This document shows positions 37,639 to 45,515 of a DNA stretch of 64,000 bases, in pieces. The notes below the pieces were generated by a model. The model was not told the origin of the DNA. It was given only the letters and a program-made list of their open reading frames with translations, and searched no databases. A program made the position numbers and the translations under genes. The DNA comes from Acidimicrobiales bacterium (lineage in GTDB: Bacteria; Actinomycetota; Acidimicrobiia; Acidimicrobiales; MedAcidi-G1), in the NCBI GenBank assembly GCA_014237715.1, contig JAAZZG010000003.1, positions 1-64,000 on the forward strand. Direction: 5' to 3'. Each line of letters starts with the position of its first letter. Within the stretch, counting starts at the first letter, position 1.

Positions 37639-39059
37639 GCCGCGGTCATACGACCGAGGGGCACGACGACCGTCCGACCGAGGGGCCGGTCGTAGAAGAA
37701 CTTCTGGGTCGGCGACCCGAGGGGGCGTTTGTCGTCGTCGTCCGCGATGACGACGGCACGCCGGTGGTCATTCGCAACCATCCGCTGCTGGACGACGGGC
37801 GACCTATGCCCACCCGGTACTGGCTGGTTGGCAGCGCCCTCCGGTCGCGCATCGGCACGTTGGAGTCGACCGGCGGGGTCCGCGACGCCGAGGCGGCCTG
37901 TGATCCCACCGAGTTGGCCGAGGCCCATGGCCGGTACGCCGCCGAGCGGGATGCGGCCATTCCGACCGACCACGAGGGACATCGCCCGTCAGGCGGTGTC
38001 GGTGGCACCCGCCAGGGAGTCAAGTGCCTGCATGCCCACTATGCGTGGTTCCTGGCCGGCGGCGACGACCCGGTGGGCCGCTGGATCCACGGCCGACTCG
38101 CTTCCGAGAGCACTACTGACGGGAGGCCGGAGGTGGGAGCGGTGGCCGCCATTGACTGCGGGACGAACTCCACGCGTCTCCTGATCGGGCGGGCCTCCGC
38201 TGGTTCGAGTCTGGCGGGATTCGAGACCCTCGACCGGCAGATGCACATCACCCGGATGGGGGAGGGGGTCGACGCCACGGGTCGACTGGCACCGCAGGCC
38301 GTCGACCGGGTGTTGGCCGTCCTCGGTCGCTACCGCGAGGCCATGGATGCCCATGGGGTGGCCCGTTGTCGGATCACCGCTACCTCGGCGGCCCGGGACG
38401 CGGCCAATCGCGACGAGTTCTTCGACGCGGCCGAAGCCATCGTGGGATTCCGGCCCGAGTTGTTGTCTGGTCTGGACGAGGGGCGGCTGTCGTTCGCCGG
38501 AGCTACCGCGGACCTCGACGCCGACGATGGGCCGTTCCTGATCGTCGACATCGGCGGTGGATCGACGGAGTTCGTAGTCGGCACCACCGACGCCGAGGCG
38601 GCCTGGTCGTGCGATATCGGATGCGTCCGACTCACCGAACAGTGGATCGACCACGACCCGGCCCGACCAGAAGAGCTGGTGGCCTGCTTGTCGGTCACCG
38701 AGGCCCACCTCGATGAGGTGCTGCTCGAGGTTCCGGGAGCGGCCGACGCCCGCACGCTGGTCGGATTGGCTGGCACCGTGTCATGTGCGGCGGCCGTCGA
38801 GATAGGCCTGGCTGCCTACGACCGGGAACGAATCCACCATTTCCGACTCTCCAAGGAGGCGGTGGAGGACGTGTACCGAACGCTGGCCACCGAGGATCGT
38901 GACGAACGCATGGCCAATCCGGGAATGGAGGAAGGGCGGGCTGACGTCATCGTGGGTGGCCTCTCGATCCTCGTGAAGGTGATGCGCCAGTTCGGCTTCG
39001 ACGAGTGCCTGGTGTCGGAATCCGACATCCTCGACGGCCTGGTGGCCTCGCAGGTCTGA
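37629..39059 (+). CDS. DUF501 - Ppx/GppA phosphatase fusion
   Basis: One uninterrupted 476-residue frame. Residues about 20-155 are DUF501, marked by RNHPLLDDGRPMPTRYWLVG and GVKCLHAHYAWFLAGGDDPVG. Residues about 170-476 are an exopolyphosphatase/guanosine pentaphosphate phosphatase domain of the actin-like ATPase fold: AAIDCGTNSTRLLIGR, ITATSAARDAANRDEFFD, LIVDIGGGSTEFVVG and LVGLAGTVSCAAAVEIGL. In M. tuberculosis these are adjacent separate genes (Rv1025, Rv1026). The Ppx half probably hydrolyses polyphosphate or (p)ppGpp; DUF501 is uncharacterised. GGAGG at 37614-37618, 10 bases upstream, supports the ATG at 37629. Confidence 0.9.
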   Translation: MEMSRGHTTEGHDDRPTEGPVVEELLGRRPEGAFVVVVRDDDGTPVVIRNHPLLDDGRPMPTRYWLVGSALRSRIGTLESTGGVRDAEAACDPTELAEAHGRYAAERDAAIPTDHEGHRPSGGVGGTRQGVKCLHAHYAWFLAGGDDPVGRWIHGRLASESTTDGRPEVGAVAAIDCGTNSTRLLIGRASAGSSLAGFETLDRQMHITRMGEGVDATGRLAPQAVDRVLAVLGRYREAMDAHGVARCRITATSAARDAANRDEFFDAAEAIVGFRPELLSGLDEGRLSFAGATADLDADDGPFLIVDIGGGSTEFVVGTTDAEAAWSCDIGCVRLTEQWIDHDPARPEELVACLSVTEAHLDEVLLEVPGAADARTLVGLAGTVSCAAAVEIGLAAYDRERIHHFRLSKEAVEDVYRTLATEDRDERMANPGMEEGRADVIVGGLSILVKVMRQFGFDECLVSESDILDGLVASQV

Positions 39060-39150
39060 CCGTTCCACGAAGACGGATGCCCTGAGGAAGTGTTTACTGA
39101 GGGGAGATAACTTTCCCACCAGTAGTGATTTATCAACTAGCCTGCGCTCC

Positions 39151-40245
39151 ATGTCGCACGCAGACCGCATCCTCATGGGCCCCGGCCCCGGGAACCCGTA
39201 CCCAGAGGTCATGGAGGCCTTCAGTCGCCCGGTCATCGGCCACCTGGACCCGGACTTCATCGCACTTCTGGACGAGACCAACGACCGCCTCCGGCAGGTC
39301 TTCCGCACCGCTAACCCGCTGACCTTTCCTGTCTCGGCGACCGGCTCGGCGGGCATGGAAGCCACCTTCGTCAACGTGCTGGGCCCCGGCGACGTGGTCG
39401 TCATCGGCGTCAATGGCGTGTTCGGCGAGCGCATGTGCGACGTGGCGTCGCGCTGCGGCGCCGAGGTCGTCCGAGTCGACGCCGAGTGGGGCACGGCCAT
39501 CGACCCCCAGACCCTGCTCGACGCCCATCCGTCGCCCAAGGTCATCGCCGTGGTGCATGCCGAGACTTCGACCGGCGTTCGCAACGACATCGCTCCCATC
39601 GGGGCCGGAAAGGGTGACGCTCTGCTTCTCGTGGACTGTGTGACCTCCCTCGGCGGCATCCCCCTAGAGATCGACGCCTGGGGCGTCGATCTGGCCTACA
39701 GCGGAACCCAGAAGTGCCTCGGGGTACCGCCCGGCCTCTCGCCGGTGACCGTGTCGCAGGCCGCCATTGACGGCTTCGTCGAGAAGTCACAGTCCTGGTA
39801 CCTCGACTTCGCCATGATCGCCAACTACGTGACCGGTGGCGGCGCTCGCGCCTACCACCACACCGCTCCCATTTCCATGCTCTACGCGCTCCACGCCGGT
39901 CTGGGCGTGGTGCTCGACGAGGGCCTAGAGAACGTCCAGGCCCGACACCAGGCATGTGGTGACCGGCTGCAGGAAGGCCTCGTCAAGCGGGGCTTCGAAC
40001 TCTTCGCCCAGGAGGGCCACCGGCTGCCGGAACTCACCTCTGTGATCGTCCCGGTGGACCGACTGCCCTCCGGCGTCGACGAAGCGGGCGTACGCAAGCG
40101 CCTCCTGGTCGACTACGGGATCGAGGTCGGCGGCGGCCTCGGGCCAGTGGCCGGCCAGGTCTGGCGAATCGGCTGCATGGGCCACACCGCCCGCCAACGC
40201 AATGTGACCCTCTTGCTGGGTGCCCTGGACGAGATCCTGAGCTGA
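39151..40245 (+). CDS. Alanine/serine-glyoxylate aminotransferase
   Basis: A 364-residue fold-type I PLP aminotransferase of the class V AGT/SGA family. It has GPGPGNPYPEVMEAFSRPVIG at the N-terminus, VSATGSAGMEATFVNVLGPGD, VHAETSTGVRNDI, LLVDCVTSLGGIPLEIDAW, the PLP Lys in YSGTQKCLGVPPGLSP, and VWRIGCMGHTARQRNV. Family members convert glyoxylate to glycine using alanine or serine. Proximity to ppc-mcl-mtkAB, where malyl-CoA lyase releases glyoxylate, suggests serine-glyoxylate aminotransferase of the serine cycle. That specificity is inference from context. It has its own AT-rich upstream region (39060-39150). Confidence 0.85.
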   Translation: MSHADRILMGPGPGNPYPEVMEAFSRPVIGHLDPDFIALLDETNDRLRQVFRTANPLTFPVSATGSAGMEATFVNVLGPGDVVVIGVNGVFGERMCDVASRCGAEVVRVDAEWGTAIDPQTLLDAHPSPKVIAVVHAETSTGVRNDIAPIGAGKGDALLLVDCVTSLGGIPLEIDAWGVDLAYSGTQKCLGVPPGLSPVTVSQAAIDGFVEKSQSWYLDFAMIANYVTGGGARAYHHTAPISMLYALHAGLGVVLDEGLENVQARHQACGDRLQEGLVKRGFELFAQEGHRLPELTSVIVPVDRLPSGVDEAGVRKRLLVDYGIEVGGGLGPVAGQVWRIGCMGHTARQRNVTLLLGALDEILS

Positions 40246-40310
40246 CCCGCCGGAGCCCGCGGGTGGGTCCCGGGTTGTCCAGAGACCCGGGTTGCCGGGG
40301 AAGATGCATC

Positions 40311-40949
40311 GTGGCTACCGAGGAGATCGTCGACAGCCCGGTCGTCCAGGGCCGACGACTCGTCCTGCGACCCCTGGAGTCTGAGGACTTCCACGACTGG
40401 CGCGACGTTCGGAGACGTAACGCCGACCGGCTGGCCAGTTGGGAGCCCCGCCGGGGATTCGGCCAGCCCGACCCAGTGGAAGATCAGCAGGCGTTCGCCA
40501 TGCGGTGCGCTACCCGGCGGCGGGAACGCCAACTGGGCACAGGCTGGGGATTCGGCGTGTTCGTCATCGATGACGTCGCGCCGCCCGCCTTCGCCGGTGA
40601 ACTGAACCTTGCCAACGTGGTCCGTGGCGCCTTTCGCAGCGCCCACGTGGGGTACTGGATGGACGAAGACCGAGCCGGCAACGGCTACATCCCCGAAGCC
40701 CTGGTTGCACTCTGCAGATTCGCCTTTGAAGAGGTCGATCTGCACCGAGTCCAGGTGTCGATCGTGCCCCGCAACACGAGGTCCCGCCGGGTGGTCGAGA
40801 AGTTGGAGTTCCGCTGCGAAGGACTCGCTGAGCGCTACCTGGAGATCGCCGGGGTGTGGGAGGACCACCTCCGCTATGCCATGACCGCCGAGGAGTGGTG
40901 TGTGCGACGAGCCGAACTGGTCGGCTCGTGGCTGGAGGACGCAGGCTAG
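40311..40949 (+). CDS. GNAT acetyltransferase, RimJ/RimL-like
   Basis: A 212-residue GCN5-related acetyltransferase. It has RRLVLRPLESEDFHDWRDVRRRN, GYWMDEDRAGNGYIPEALVALCRFAF and the acetyl-CoA-binding region VQVSIVPRNTRSRRVVEKLEFRCEG shown in part. It resembles enzymes that acetylate the N-terminus of ribosomal proteins, although the target is not certain. The GTG at 40311 is chosen, since upstream in-frame sequence has no family similarity. It converges on the crotonase gene with a 13-base gap. Confidence 0.82.
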   Translation: MATEEIVDSPVVQGRRLVLRPLESEDFHDWRDVRRRNADRLASWEPRRGFGQPDPVEDQQAFAMRCATRRRERQLGTGWGFGVFVIDDVAPPAFAGELNLANVVRGAFRSAHVGYWMDEDRAGNGYIPEALVALCRFAFEEVDLHRVQVSIVPRNTRSRRVVEKLEFRCEGLAERYLEIAGVWEDHLRYAMTAEEWCVRRAELVGSWLEDAG

Positions 40950-40962
40950 TTCTCGACGATCT

Positions 40963-41730
40963 TCACTTGTTTCCGGCGATCTTCGCCTGGAGCTTGGCCA
41001 CCATCTCGGCGAAGGCCGGCTGACGCATCGACCAGACCTGCGGTTCGATCTCCAACTGCACCGACGGGACCGACTCGGTCACCGCAGCGGTGTCGTGAAG
41101 GGTCTGCTTGGTGACGGCCACCAGTTCGCGTGGGTGCTTGGCCGCCTTGGCTGCGTACTCCACCGCCCGGTTCAGGAGGTCGTCGTCGTCCACGCAGTCC
41201 CAGGCCACGCCGTGCCGGACCGCTTCTTCGCCGTTCAGGATCTGCTCGAACAACACCATGGCTTTGGCCGTCTGGAGGTCGGTGATGTTGCGGAGGCGCC
41301 ACGTGTGGCCGCCGCCGGGGTGGATGCCGATGGTCAGGAACCGGGAGTCGAACCGGGCTGACCGGCCGGCGATGACCAGGTCGCAGGCCAGGATCATGTT
41401 CATGCCGGCGCCTACCGCTGCACCGTTGACGGCCGCCACCGTGGGAAGCGGGGTGTGGGCCACACGGAGAAAGCCCCGGTAGATGTCGGGGAGCGAACCG
41501 TCGGCTTCGCCCTTGCCGGCATCCAACAGGTCGTCCAGCACGGCTCCGGCGCAGAATGCCCGCCCCTCGCCGGTGAGGACGACCGCTCCGACGCCCTCGT
41601 CGGCCTCCAAATCGTCGAAGGCCGTGAGCAGCTCGTCGTTCAACTCGTTGCTGATCACGTTGCGACGATCGGGATCGTCGAAGGTCAGGATGGCCACACG
41701 GTCGCGTCGTTCGATCTTCAGCATGCTCAT
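40963..41730 (-). CDS. Enoyl-CoA hydratase/isomerase family protein
   Basis: A 255-residue crotonase-fold protein. It has FDDPDRRNVISNELNDEL, the oxyanion-hole segments EGRAFCAGAVLDDLLDAG and AAVNGAAVGAGMNMILACDL, and FDSRFLTIGIHPGGGHTWRL with the usual Gly-rich turn. The two catalytic glutamates of enoyl-CoA hydratase are not both evident: the second region reads IHPGGGH rather than PEVGLIPGFGGT, so hydratase chemistry is uncertain. The ATG at 41730 gives the family N-terminus; the in-frame extension to 41850 runs through a 15-base repeat and is unlikely to be coding. Confidence 0.83.
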   Translation of the reverse strand: MSMLKIERRDRVAILTFDDPDRRNVISNELNDELLTAFDDLEADEGVGAVVLTGEGRAFCAGAVLDDLLDAGKGEADGSLPDIYRGFLRVAHTPLPTVAAVNGAAVGAGMNMILACDLVIAGRSARFDSRFLTIGIHPGGGHTWRLRNITDLQTAKAMVLFEQILNGEEAVRHGVAWDCVDDDDLLNRAVEYAAKAAKHPRELVAVTKQTLHDTAAVTESVPSVQLEIEPQVWSMRQPAFAEMVAKLQAKIAGNK

Positions 41731-41766
41731 GGGCGGAGTCTCGCACGGGTCCGATCGGAGCTGACA

Positions 41767-41810
41767 ATCAGAGTCCTGGCCATCAGGGTCCTGGCCATCA
41801 GGGTGCCGGC
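41767..41810. repeat. Three-copy 15-base tandem repeat
   Basis: Units ATCAGAGTCCTGGCC (41767), ATCAGGGTCCTGGCC (41782) and a partial ATCAGGGTGCCGGC (41797) lie in the gap between the crotonase and MFS genes, which diverge from this point. Confidence 0.8.
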
Positions 41811-41864
41811 AGATCCAGATGTCCGCTAGCCGGTGTGGACGGGGCCCCATCTAGGGTCGAAATC

Positions 41865-43127
41865 ATGCCGACCGGAGCTCCAGTCTCGCCCGGTCGGCGG
41901 TATCCGGCGATGGCCTTCCGCAACTACCGACTCTTCTGGATCGGTGGGGCGCTCACCAACAACGGCCGGTGGACCCAGTACGTGGCCACCTACTGGATCG
42001 TGTACCAGATCACCGAGTCCGCTGCCTGGGTGGGGACTGCCGCCTTCGCGTCGTTCATCCCGATGCTGATCACCAATCCGGTGGCCGGCCACGTGTCGGA
42101 CCGCTTCGACCGCCGCAAGGTGCTGCTGTGCACGAACACGGCCTGCTCCCTGCTGGCTGCACTGATGGCCATCACCTGGGGTTTGGGCGTTCGTAGCGTG
42201 GCGGCCTGGATCGGCCTTTTGTTGGCCGGTGGGTTCATCTACGGGATCCAGCTGCCCACCTGGCAGTCATTCGTGGCCGAATGCGTCCCCCGCGAGCACC
42301 TCCGCAACGCCATCACCTTGAACTCAACCCAGTTCAACGCGGCCCGGACGTTTGGCCCGGCGCTCGGCGGTGTGCTCATCGGCACGGTCGGACCCGGGTG
42401 GGCGTTGTTCGTGGCGGCCGCCTTCTACGGCCCGGTCCTCACCGCGTTGTACCTGATCCGGGCCTCCGACCTATTCCGGCCCGAACGGGTGCCCGACGGG
42501 AATCCGACCGATCATGCGCCGTCGATCCTCGGCGACTATCGGGAGTCGATCCGGTACGTCCTGGGCTCGCCGGGCATCAGGGTGGCCATCGGGACCACCG
42601 CCCTCGTGTCGACCATGGGTCAGCCGGTGGTCCAGCAGATCGTGGTGTTCGCCGAGGAGGTGTTCGAGGTCTCGCCGTTCTGGTTCGGCATGCTCGGTTC
42701 GGCGCAGGGCCTGGGTGCACTGCTGGCCGCTCCGCTAGTCGTCGGAGAACTCGGGCATATGAAGCGCTCCAGGATCCAGGTGTTCGCCACCTGCGGGTAC
42801 GGCATCGCCCTCATGTTGTTCGCGGCCGCTCCAGTCCTCTGGATGGGGTTCGTCGGGCTGGGCCTGATCGGATGCATGCACCTCGGGTCGGCTTCCAACC
42901 TGAACGCCACCGTGCAACTCCAGGTGGACGACACCATCCGTGGGCGGGTGATGGCCCTGTACCTGATGGGGGTGCTGGGGGTGTCGCCGTTCGCCAACCT
43001 GGCCATGGGGGCGGCCATCGCCGTGTTCGGCCCTCGCCCGGTCGTGGCCTTCGCCGGGCTCGTGGTGCTCGGCGGGGGAGTGTTCCTCCACTTCACGGGC
43101 CGGTTCCGACTCCTCGACGTCGGTTGA
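41865..43127 (+). CDS. MFS transporter, EntS-like (MFS_3)
   Basis: A 420-residue polytopic membrane protein with about 11-12 hydrophobic segments. It opens with FRNYRLFWIGGALTNNGRW and contains the MFS A-like loop GHVSDRFDRRKVLLC between helices 2 and 3, and ECVPREHLRNAITLNSTQFN, typical of the enterobactin-exporter-like group. It is probably a proton-driven exporter; the substrate is unknown. The ATG at 41865 is preferred to a GTG at 41835 because the extra ten residues are not family-like. Confidence 0.86.
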   Translation: MPTGAPVSPGRRYPAMAFRNYRLFWIGGALTNNGRWTQYVATYWIVYQITESAAWVGTAAFASFIPMLITNPVAGHVSDRFDRRKVLLCTNTACSLLAALMAITWGLGVRSVAAWIGLLLAGGFIYGIQLPTWQSFVAECVPREHLRNAITLNSTQFNAARTFGPALGGVLIGTVGPGWALFVAAAFYGPVLTALYLIRASDLFRPERVPDGNPTDHAPSILGDYRESIRYVLGSPGIRVAIGTTALVSTMGQPVVQQIVVFAEEVFEVSPFWFGMLGSAQGLGALLAAPLVVGELGHMKRSRIQVFATCGYGIALMLFAAAPVLWMGFVGLGLIGCMHLGSASNLNATVQLQVDDTIRGRVMALYLMGVLGVSPFANLAMGAAIAVFGPRPVVAFAGLVVLGGGVFLHFTGRFRLLDVG

Positions 43128-43158
43128 GGAACGACCCGAGTGGCCGGCCGGCTGATCG

Positions 43159-44127
43159 TCAGTCGTCGTCGAACTCGGCTCGATGGGCCTGACCGACGTC
43201 GCAGTCGTCGTAGGCTGGACACCACCGGCAGGGTGGTCCCGGTATCCGGTTCGGCGTCCGGCCACCATGGCGGAGCTCGACCAGTCGCCCGACGCCGTCG
43301 GCCACCCGGGCAATGGTGGTTCGGAGGGTTTCGATGGTCACTGCCTCGGGGACGAAGTGGGCCCGATCCAGATAGTAGGACGCCAACATCCGCGGTGGAA
43401 CGCCGATCCGGAGTGCATCGATCAGGGCGTAGAAGCGGAGGTCCTCGCGGTGGAGGGGAAGAGACGTGCCGGTCTTGAAGTCCACGATGACCTTGCCGGC
43501 CTGGAGCCCGCGGGCCGTGCCCAGGGAGAGGTCGACCTTGCCGTCGAGGATTACCCGACCGTCACACAACTCGGCCCGGAGTCGGGACTCGGTGACCGGT
43601 CGCCAGGCCGGTTGGAGGCGAGGCCAGCACTCCACGAACTTCGTGAAGGAGTCCACGGCGAGGGAACGCAGTTCGGCCCGTTCGGCCTCGGACACCCCCT
43701 GGAGCCAGTAGCCGAGGCCCCGGTCCTCAGCTTCGAGGCGGGCCAAGGCCTCGTCGACCAGGGACGGAGGTTCGAAGTCCCGTCGCCAGTGGACGGCCAG
43801 TTCCACGGCTTTGTGCACCACTGATCCGCGGGCGATGGGAACCCGCCACTCAAAATCCTCGGCCTCCTCGGCGAGGTACTTGGCCTCGCACCCGTGGACC
43901 TGACCGAGTCGGTGCTTGGAGAGGTAGACGTCCTCGTTCGGCGGGAGGGCGTCGAGGTGCGGCTCGATGGCCGTCTCGAGGGCCGCTCGGAGGTGCGGGC
44001 GGAGGTCCTCGTCGAATTCCGGGCGATCACCGGCCTTGGCGCCCAACTCGTCGAGCACCGCCTGCTGGGCGGGGTTCAGCTCCTCACGTTGGGTGGTGGG
44101 GTCATCGGCCCCTCGGATTTCCGACAT
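43159..44127 (-). CDS. PD-(D/E)XK nuclease with probable Fe-S cluster (RecB/Cas4-like)
   Basis: A 322-residue protein. The catalytic core is DGKVDLSLGTARGLQAGKVIVDFKTGTSLP, given here in part as DGKVDLSLG and VIVDFKTG, which supplies the Asp and Glu/Asp-x-Lys of the PD-(D/E)XK fold. One Cys in GQVHGCEAKYLAE near residue 80 and three at the C-terminus (PPCRWCPAYDDC) match the 4Cys iron-sulfur arrangement of Cas4, AddB and similar RecB-family nucleases. No cas or recBCD/add genes are near by, so this is probably a stand-alone DNA repair nuclease. The ATG at 44127 is preferred; upstream sequence to 44325 overlaps the next gene. Confidence 0.82.
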   Translation of the reverse strand: MSEIRGADDPTTQREELNPAQQAVLDELGAKAGDRPEFDEDLRPHLRAALETAIEPHLDALPPNEDVYLSKHRLGQVHGCEAKYLAEEAEDFEWRVPIARGSVVHKAVELAVHWRRDFEPPSLVDEALARLEAEDRGLGYWLQGVSEAERAELRSLAVDSFTKFVECWPRLQPAWRPVTESRLRAELCDGRVILDGKVDLSLGTARGLQAGKVIVDFKTGTSLPLHREDLRFYALIDALRIGVPPRMLASYYLDRAHFVPEAVTIETLRTTIARVADGVGRLVELRHGGRTPNRIPGPPCRWCPAYDDCDVGQAHRAEFDDD

Positions 44128-44180
44128 GAGACGAGTATGACCCGAGAGGGCTGTCACAGGCGGGCGCGAAGATCGTCGGC

Positions 44181-44534
44181 ATGGAGCGGAGAGATGACAG
44201 ATCACGAAGAGCGGACACTGGGCGCAGCGAGGGCCCGGGGGCCATCCGGTTCGCCGAGGCGGCCCGGTCGATCGGGCGGGCCGCCCGGTTGCGGGGCCTC
44301 GAGGTGCCGACCTTCCGGAGCCCACCCGGCCTAGAGGGAGTGCAGCGAACCATCCGGCGACGCGGAGCGTCGGCCACCGTCTCGGTGGTGGTCCGGGGTC
44401 GCCCCTGGGGTGCCGTGCTGGCCGACATGGTCGAAGGCGTGGCGGTGGCCAACCAGTTGGACAGTCGACGGGCCGACACCGTGCGAGCCGCGTTGTGGCT
44501 AGCCGTCGACGACGAGCCGGCGCTCGCAGCCTGA
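44181..44534 (+). CDS. Conserved small protein of unknown function
   Basis: A 117-residue soluble basic protein, ATG at 44181. I do not recognise a named domain. Visible features are an Arg/Ala-rich helix (FAEAARSIGRAARLRGLEV), the segment PTFRSPPGLEGVQRTIRRRG, and a possible strand pair VSVVVRGRPWGAVLADMVEG followed by a helix. I have a general impression of similar proteins in other Acidimicrobiia-like genomes. It lies 30 bases before tRNA-Leu and diverges from the nuclease gene across 53 bases. Confidence 0.6.
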   Translation: MERRDDRSRRADTGRSEGPGAIRFAEAARSIGRAARLRGLEVPTFRSPPGLEGVQRTIRRRGASATVSVVVRGRPWGAVLADMVEGVAVANQLDSRRADTVRAALWLAVDDEPALAA

Positions 44535-44564
44535 GGCCTGCGGGCTGGCTACCGTGGCCGGTAC

Positions 44565-44650
44565 GCCCGGGTGGCGGAACTGGTAGACGCAGCGGGCTTA
44601 AACCCCGCGGCCCCTCCGGGGGCGTACAGGTTCGAATCCTGTCCCGGGCA
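44565..44650 (+). tRNA. tRNA-Leu (anticodon TAA)
   Basis: Acceptor GCCCGGG (44565-44571) pairs with CCCGGGC (44643-44649), discriminator A at 44650. The anticodon stem GCGGG/CCCGC encloses loop CTTAAAC, giving anticodon TAA at 44599-44601. A long variable arm (GGCCCCTCCGGGGGC region) marks a class II tRNA. The T arm contains GGTTCGAATCC. No CCA is encoded. It reads the rare UUA codon, which is scarce in this high-GC DNA. Confidence 0.95.
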
Positions 44651-44714
44651 CGGCGATTCCGATCACGGACCGCTGCGGTTCCGGACGAGGGGGAGCGCGG
44701 GGGAGAATGGCCCC

Positions 44715-45458
44715 ATGTCAGAATCTCCCGAAGCCCAGATGGGCGAATCGCCCTACCGGCATCCCTATCCGTCGCCTGACCTGGCTGCCCGACATCCCTT
44801 CGTGGTCCATGACCATCAGCGGGTCGATGACGACACCATGCGAAGCCGGGCCGAGGCGTTTCGCTCCTCGGTCGACCGTCGACGCAGTATTCGGATGTTC
44901 AGCCCCGACCCGGTACCCCGGGACCTCATCGAGTCGGCAGTGGCCGCTGCCTCGACCGCCCCCTCGGGTGCCCACAAACAGCCGTGGACCTTCGTAGCAG
45001 TCTCCGACCCGGCGACCAAGGAACGGATCCGACTGGCCGCGGAGACCGAGGAGAAGGCCAACTATCTCGAAAACCGGATGAACGCCGAGTGGCAGGAGGC
45101 CCTGGCCCCGCTGGGGACCGATCATCACAAGGAGTTTCTGGAGGTGGCTCCCTGGTTGGTCGTCCTGTTCGAGCAGCGATACGAGTGTCGTCCGGACGGG
45201 TCGAAACGAAAGAACTACTACGTCAAGGAGAGCACGGGCATCGCCGCTGGATTGTTCGTGGCAGCCATCCACGAGATCGGCCTGGCCACCCTTCCCCACA
45301 CGCCGTCACCCATGGCCTTCCTGCGGACCGTGCTCGGCCGTCCCGACAACGAGCGCCCGTTCGTGATGTTTCCCGTTGGGCACCCACTTCCTGGTGCCTG
45401 TGTGCCTGACCTGGCCCGCAAGGCCCTCGACGAGGTACTGGTCGTCATCGACGAATGA
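44715..45458 (+). CDS. Nitroreductase-fold flavoprotein, iodotyrosine-deiodinase-like
   Basis: A 247-residue FMN protein. RRRSIRMFSPDPVPRDLIESA and STAPSGAHKQPWTFVAVSDP bind FMN; ESTGIAAGLFVAAIHEIGL and FVMFPVGHPLP are also shared with iodotyrosine deiodinase (IYD). The IYD active-site lid residues Glu, Tyr and Lys, which bind the halotyrosine zwitterion in the human enzyme, align with Glu113, Tyr117 and Lys139 (EEKANYLENRM and DHHKEFLE). This favours reductive dehalogenation of halotyrosines over nitro-reduction, though activity is not proven. ATG at 44715, 64 bases after tRNA-Leu. It converges with the DMT transporter gene. Confidence 0.85.
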   Translation: MSESPEAQMGESPYRHPYPSPDLAARHPFVVHDHQRVDDDTMRSRAEAFRSSVDRRRSIRMFSPDPVPRDLIESAVAAASTAPSGAHKQPWTFVAVSDPATKERIRLAAETEEKANYLENRMNAEWQEALAPLGTDHHKEFLEVAPWLVVLFEQRYECRPDGSKRKNYYVKESTGIAAGLFVAAIHEIGLATLPHTPSPMAFLRTVLGRPDNERPFVMFPVGHPLPGACVPDLARKALDEVLVVIDE

Positions 45459-45515
45459 ACGCCGTTCTCCCGACCAGGGGGACCGGCAGGGTGCCTCGCC
45501 GGAAGGTGGGACTCG

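Noticed and set aside
41731-41850. N-terminal extension of the crotonase-fold protein
   Set aside because: It translates a 15-base tandem repeat and non-conserved sequence; the family start is at 41730.
43159-44127. Cas4 of a CRISPR system
   Set aside because: Although the nuclease has a Cas4-like Cys layout, no array or other cas gene is present in the window.
44535-44714. Integration site of a mobile element at tRNA-Leu
   Set aside because: No integrase, repeated tRNA 3' end or atypical island boundary was seen beside it.
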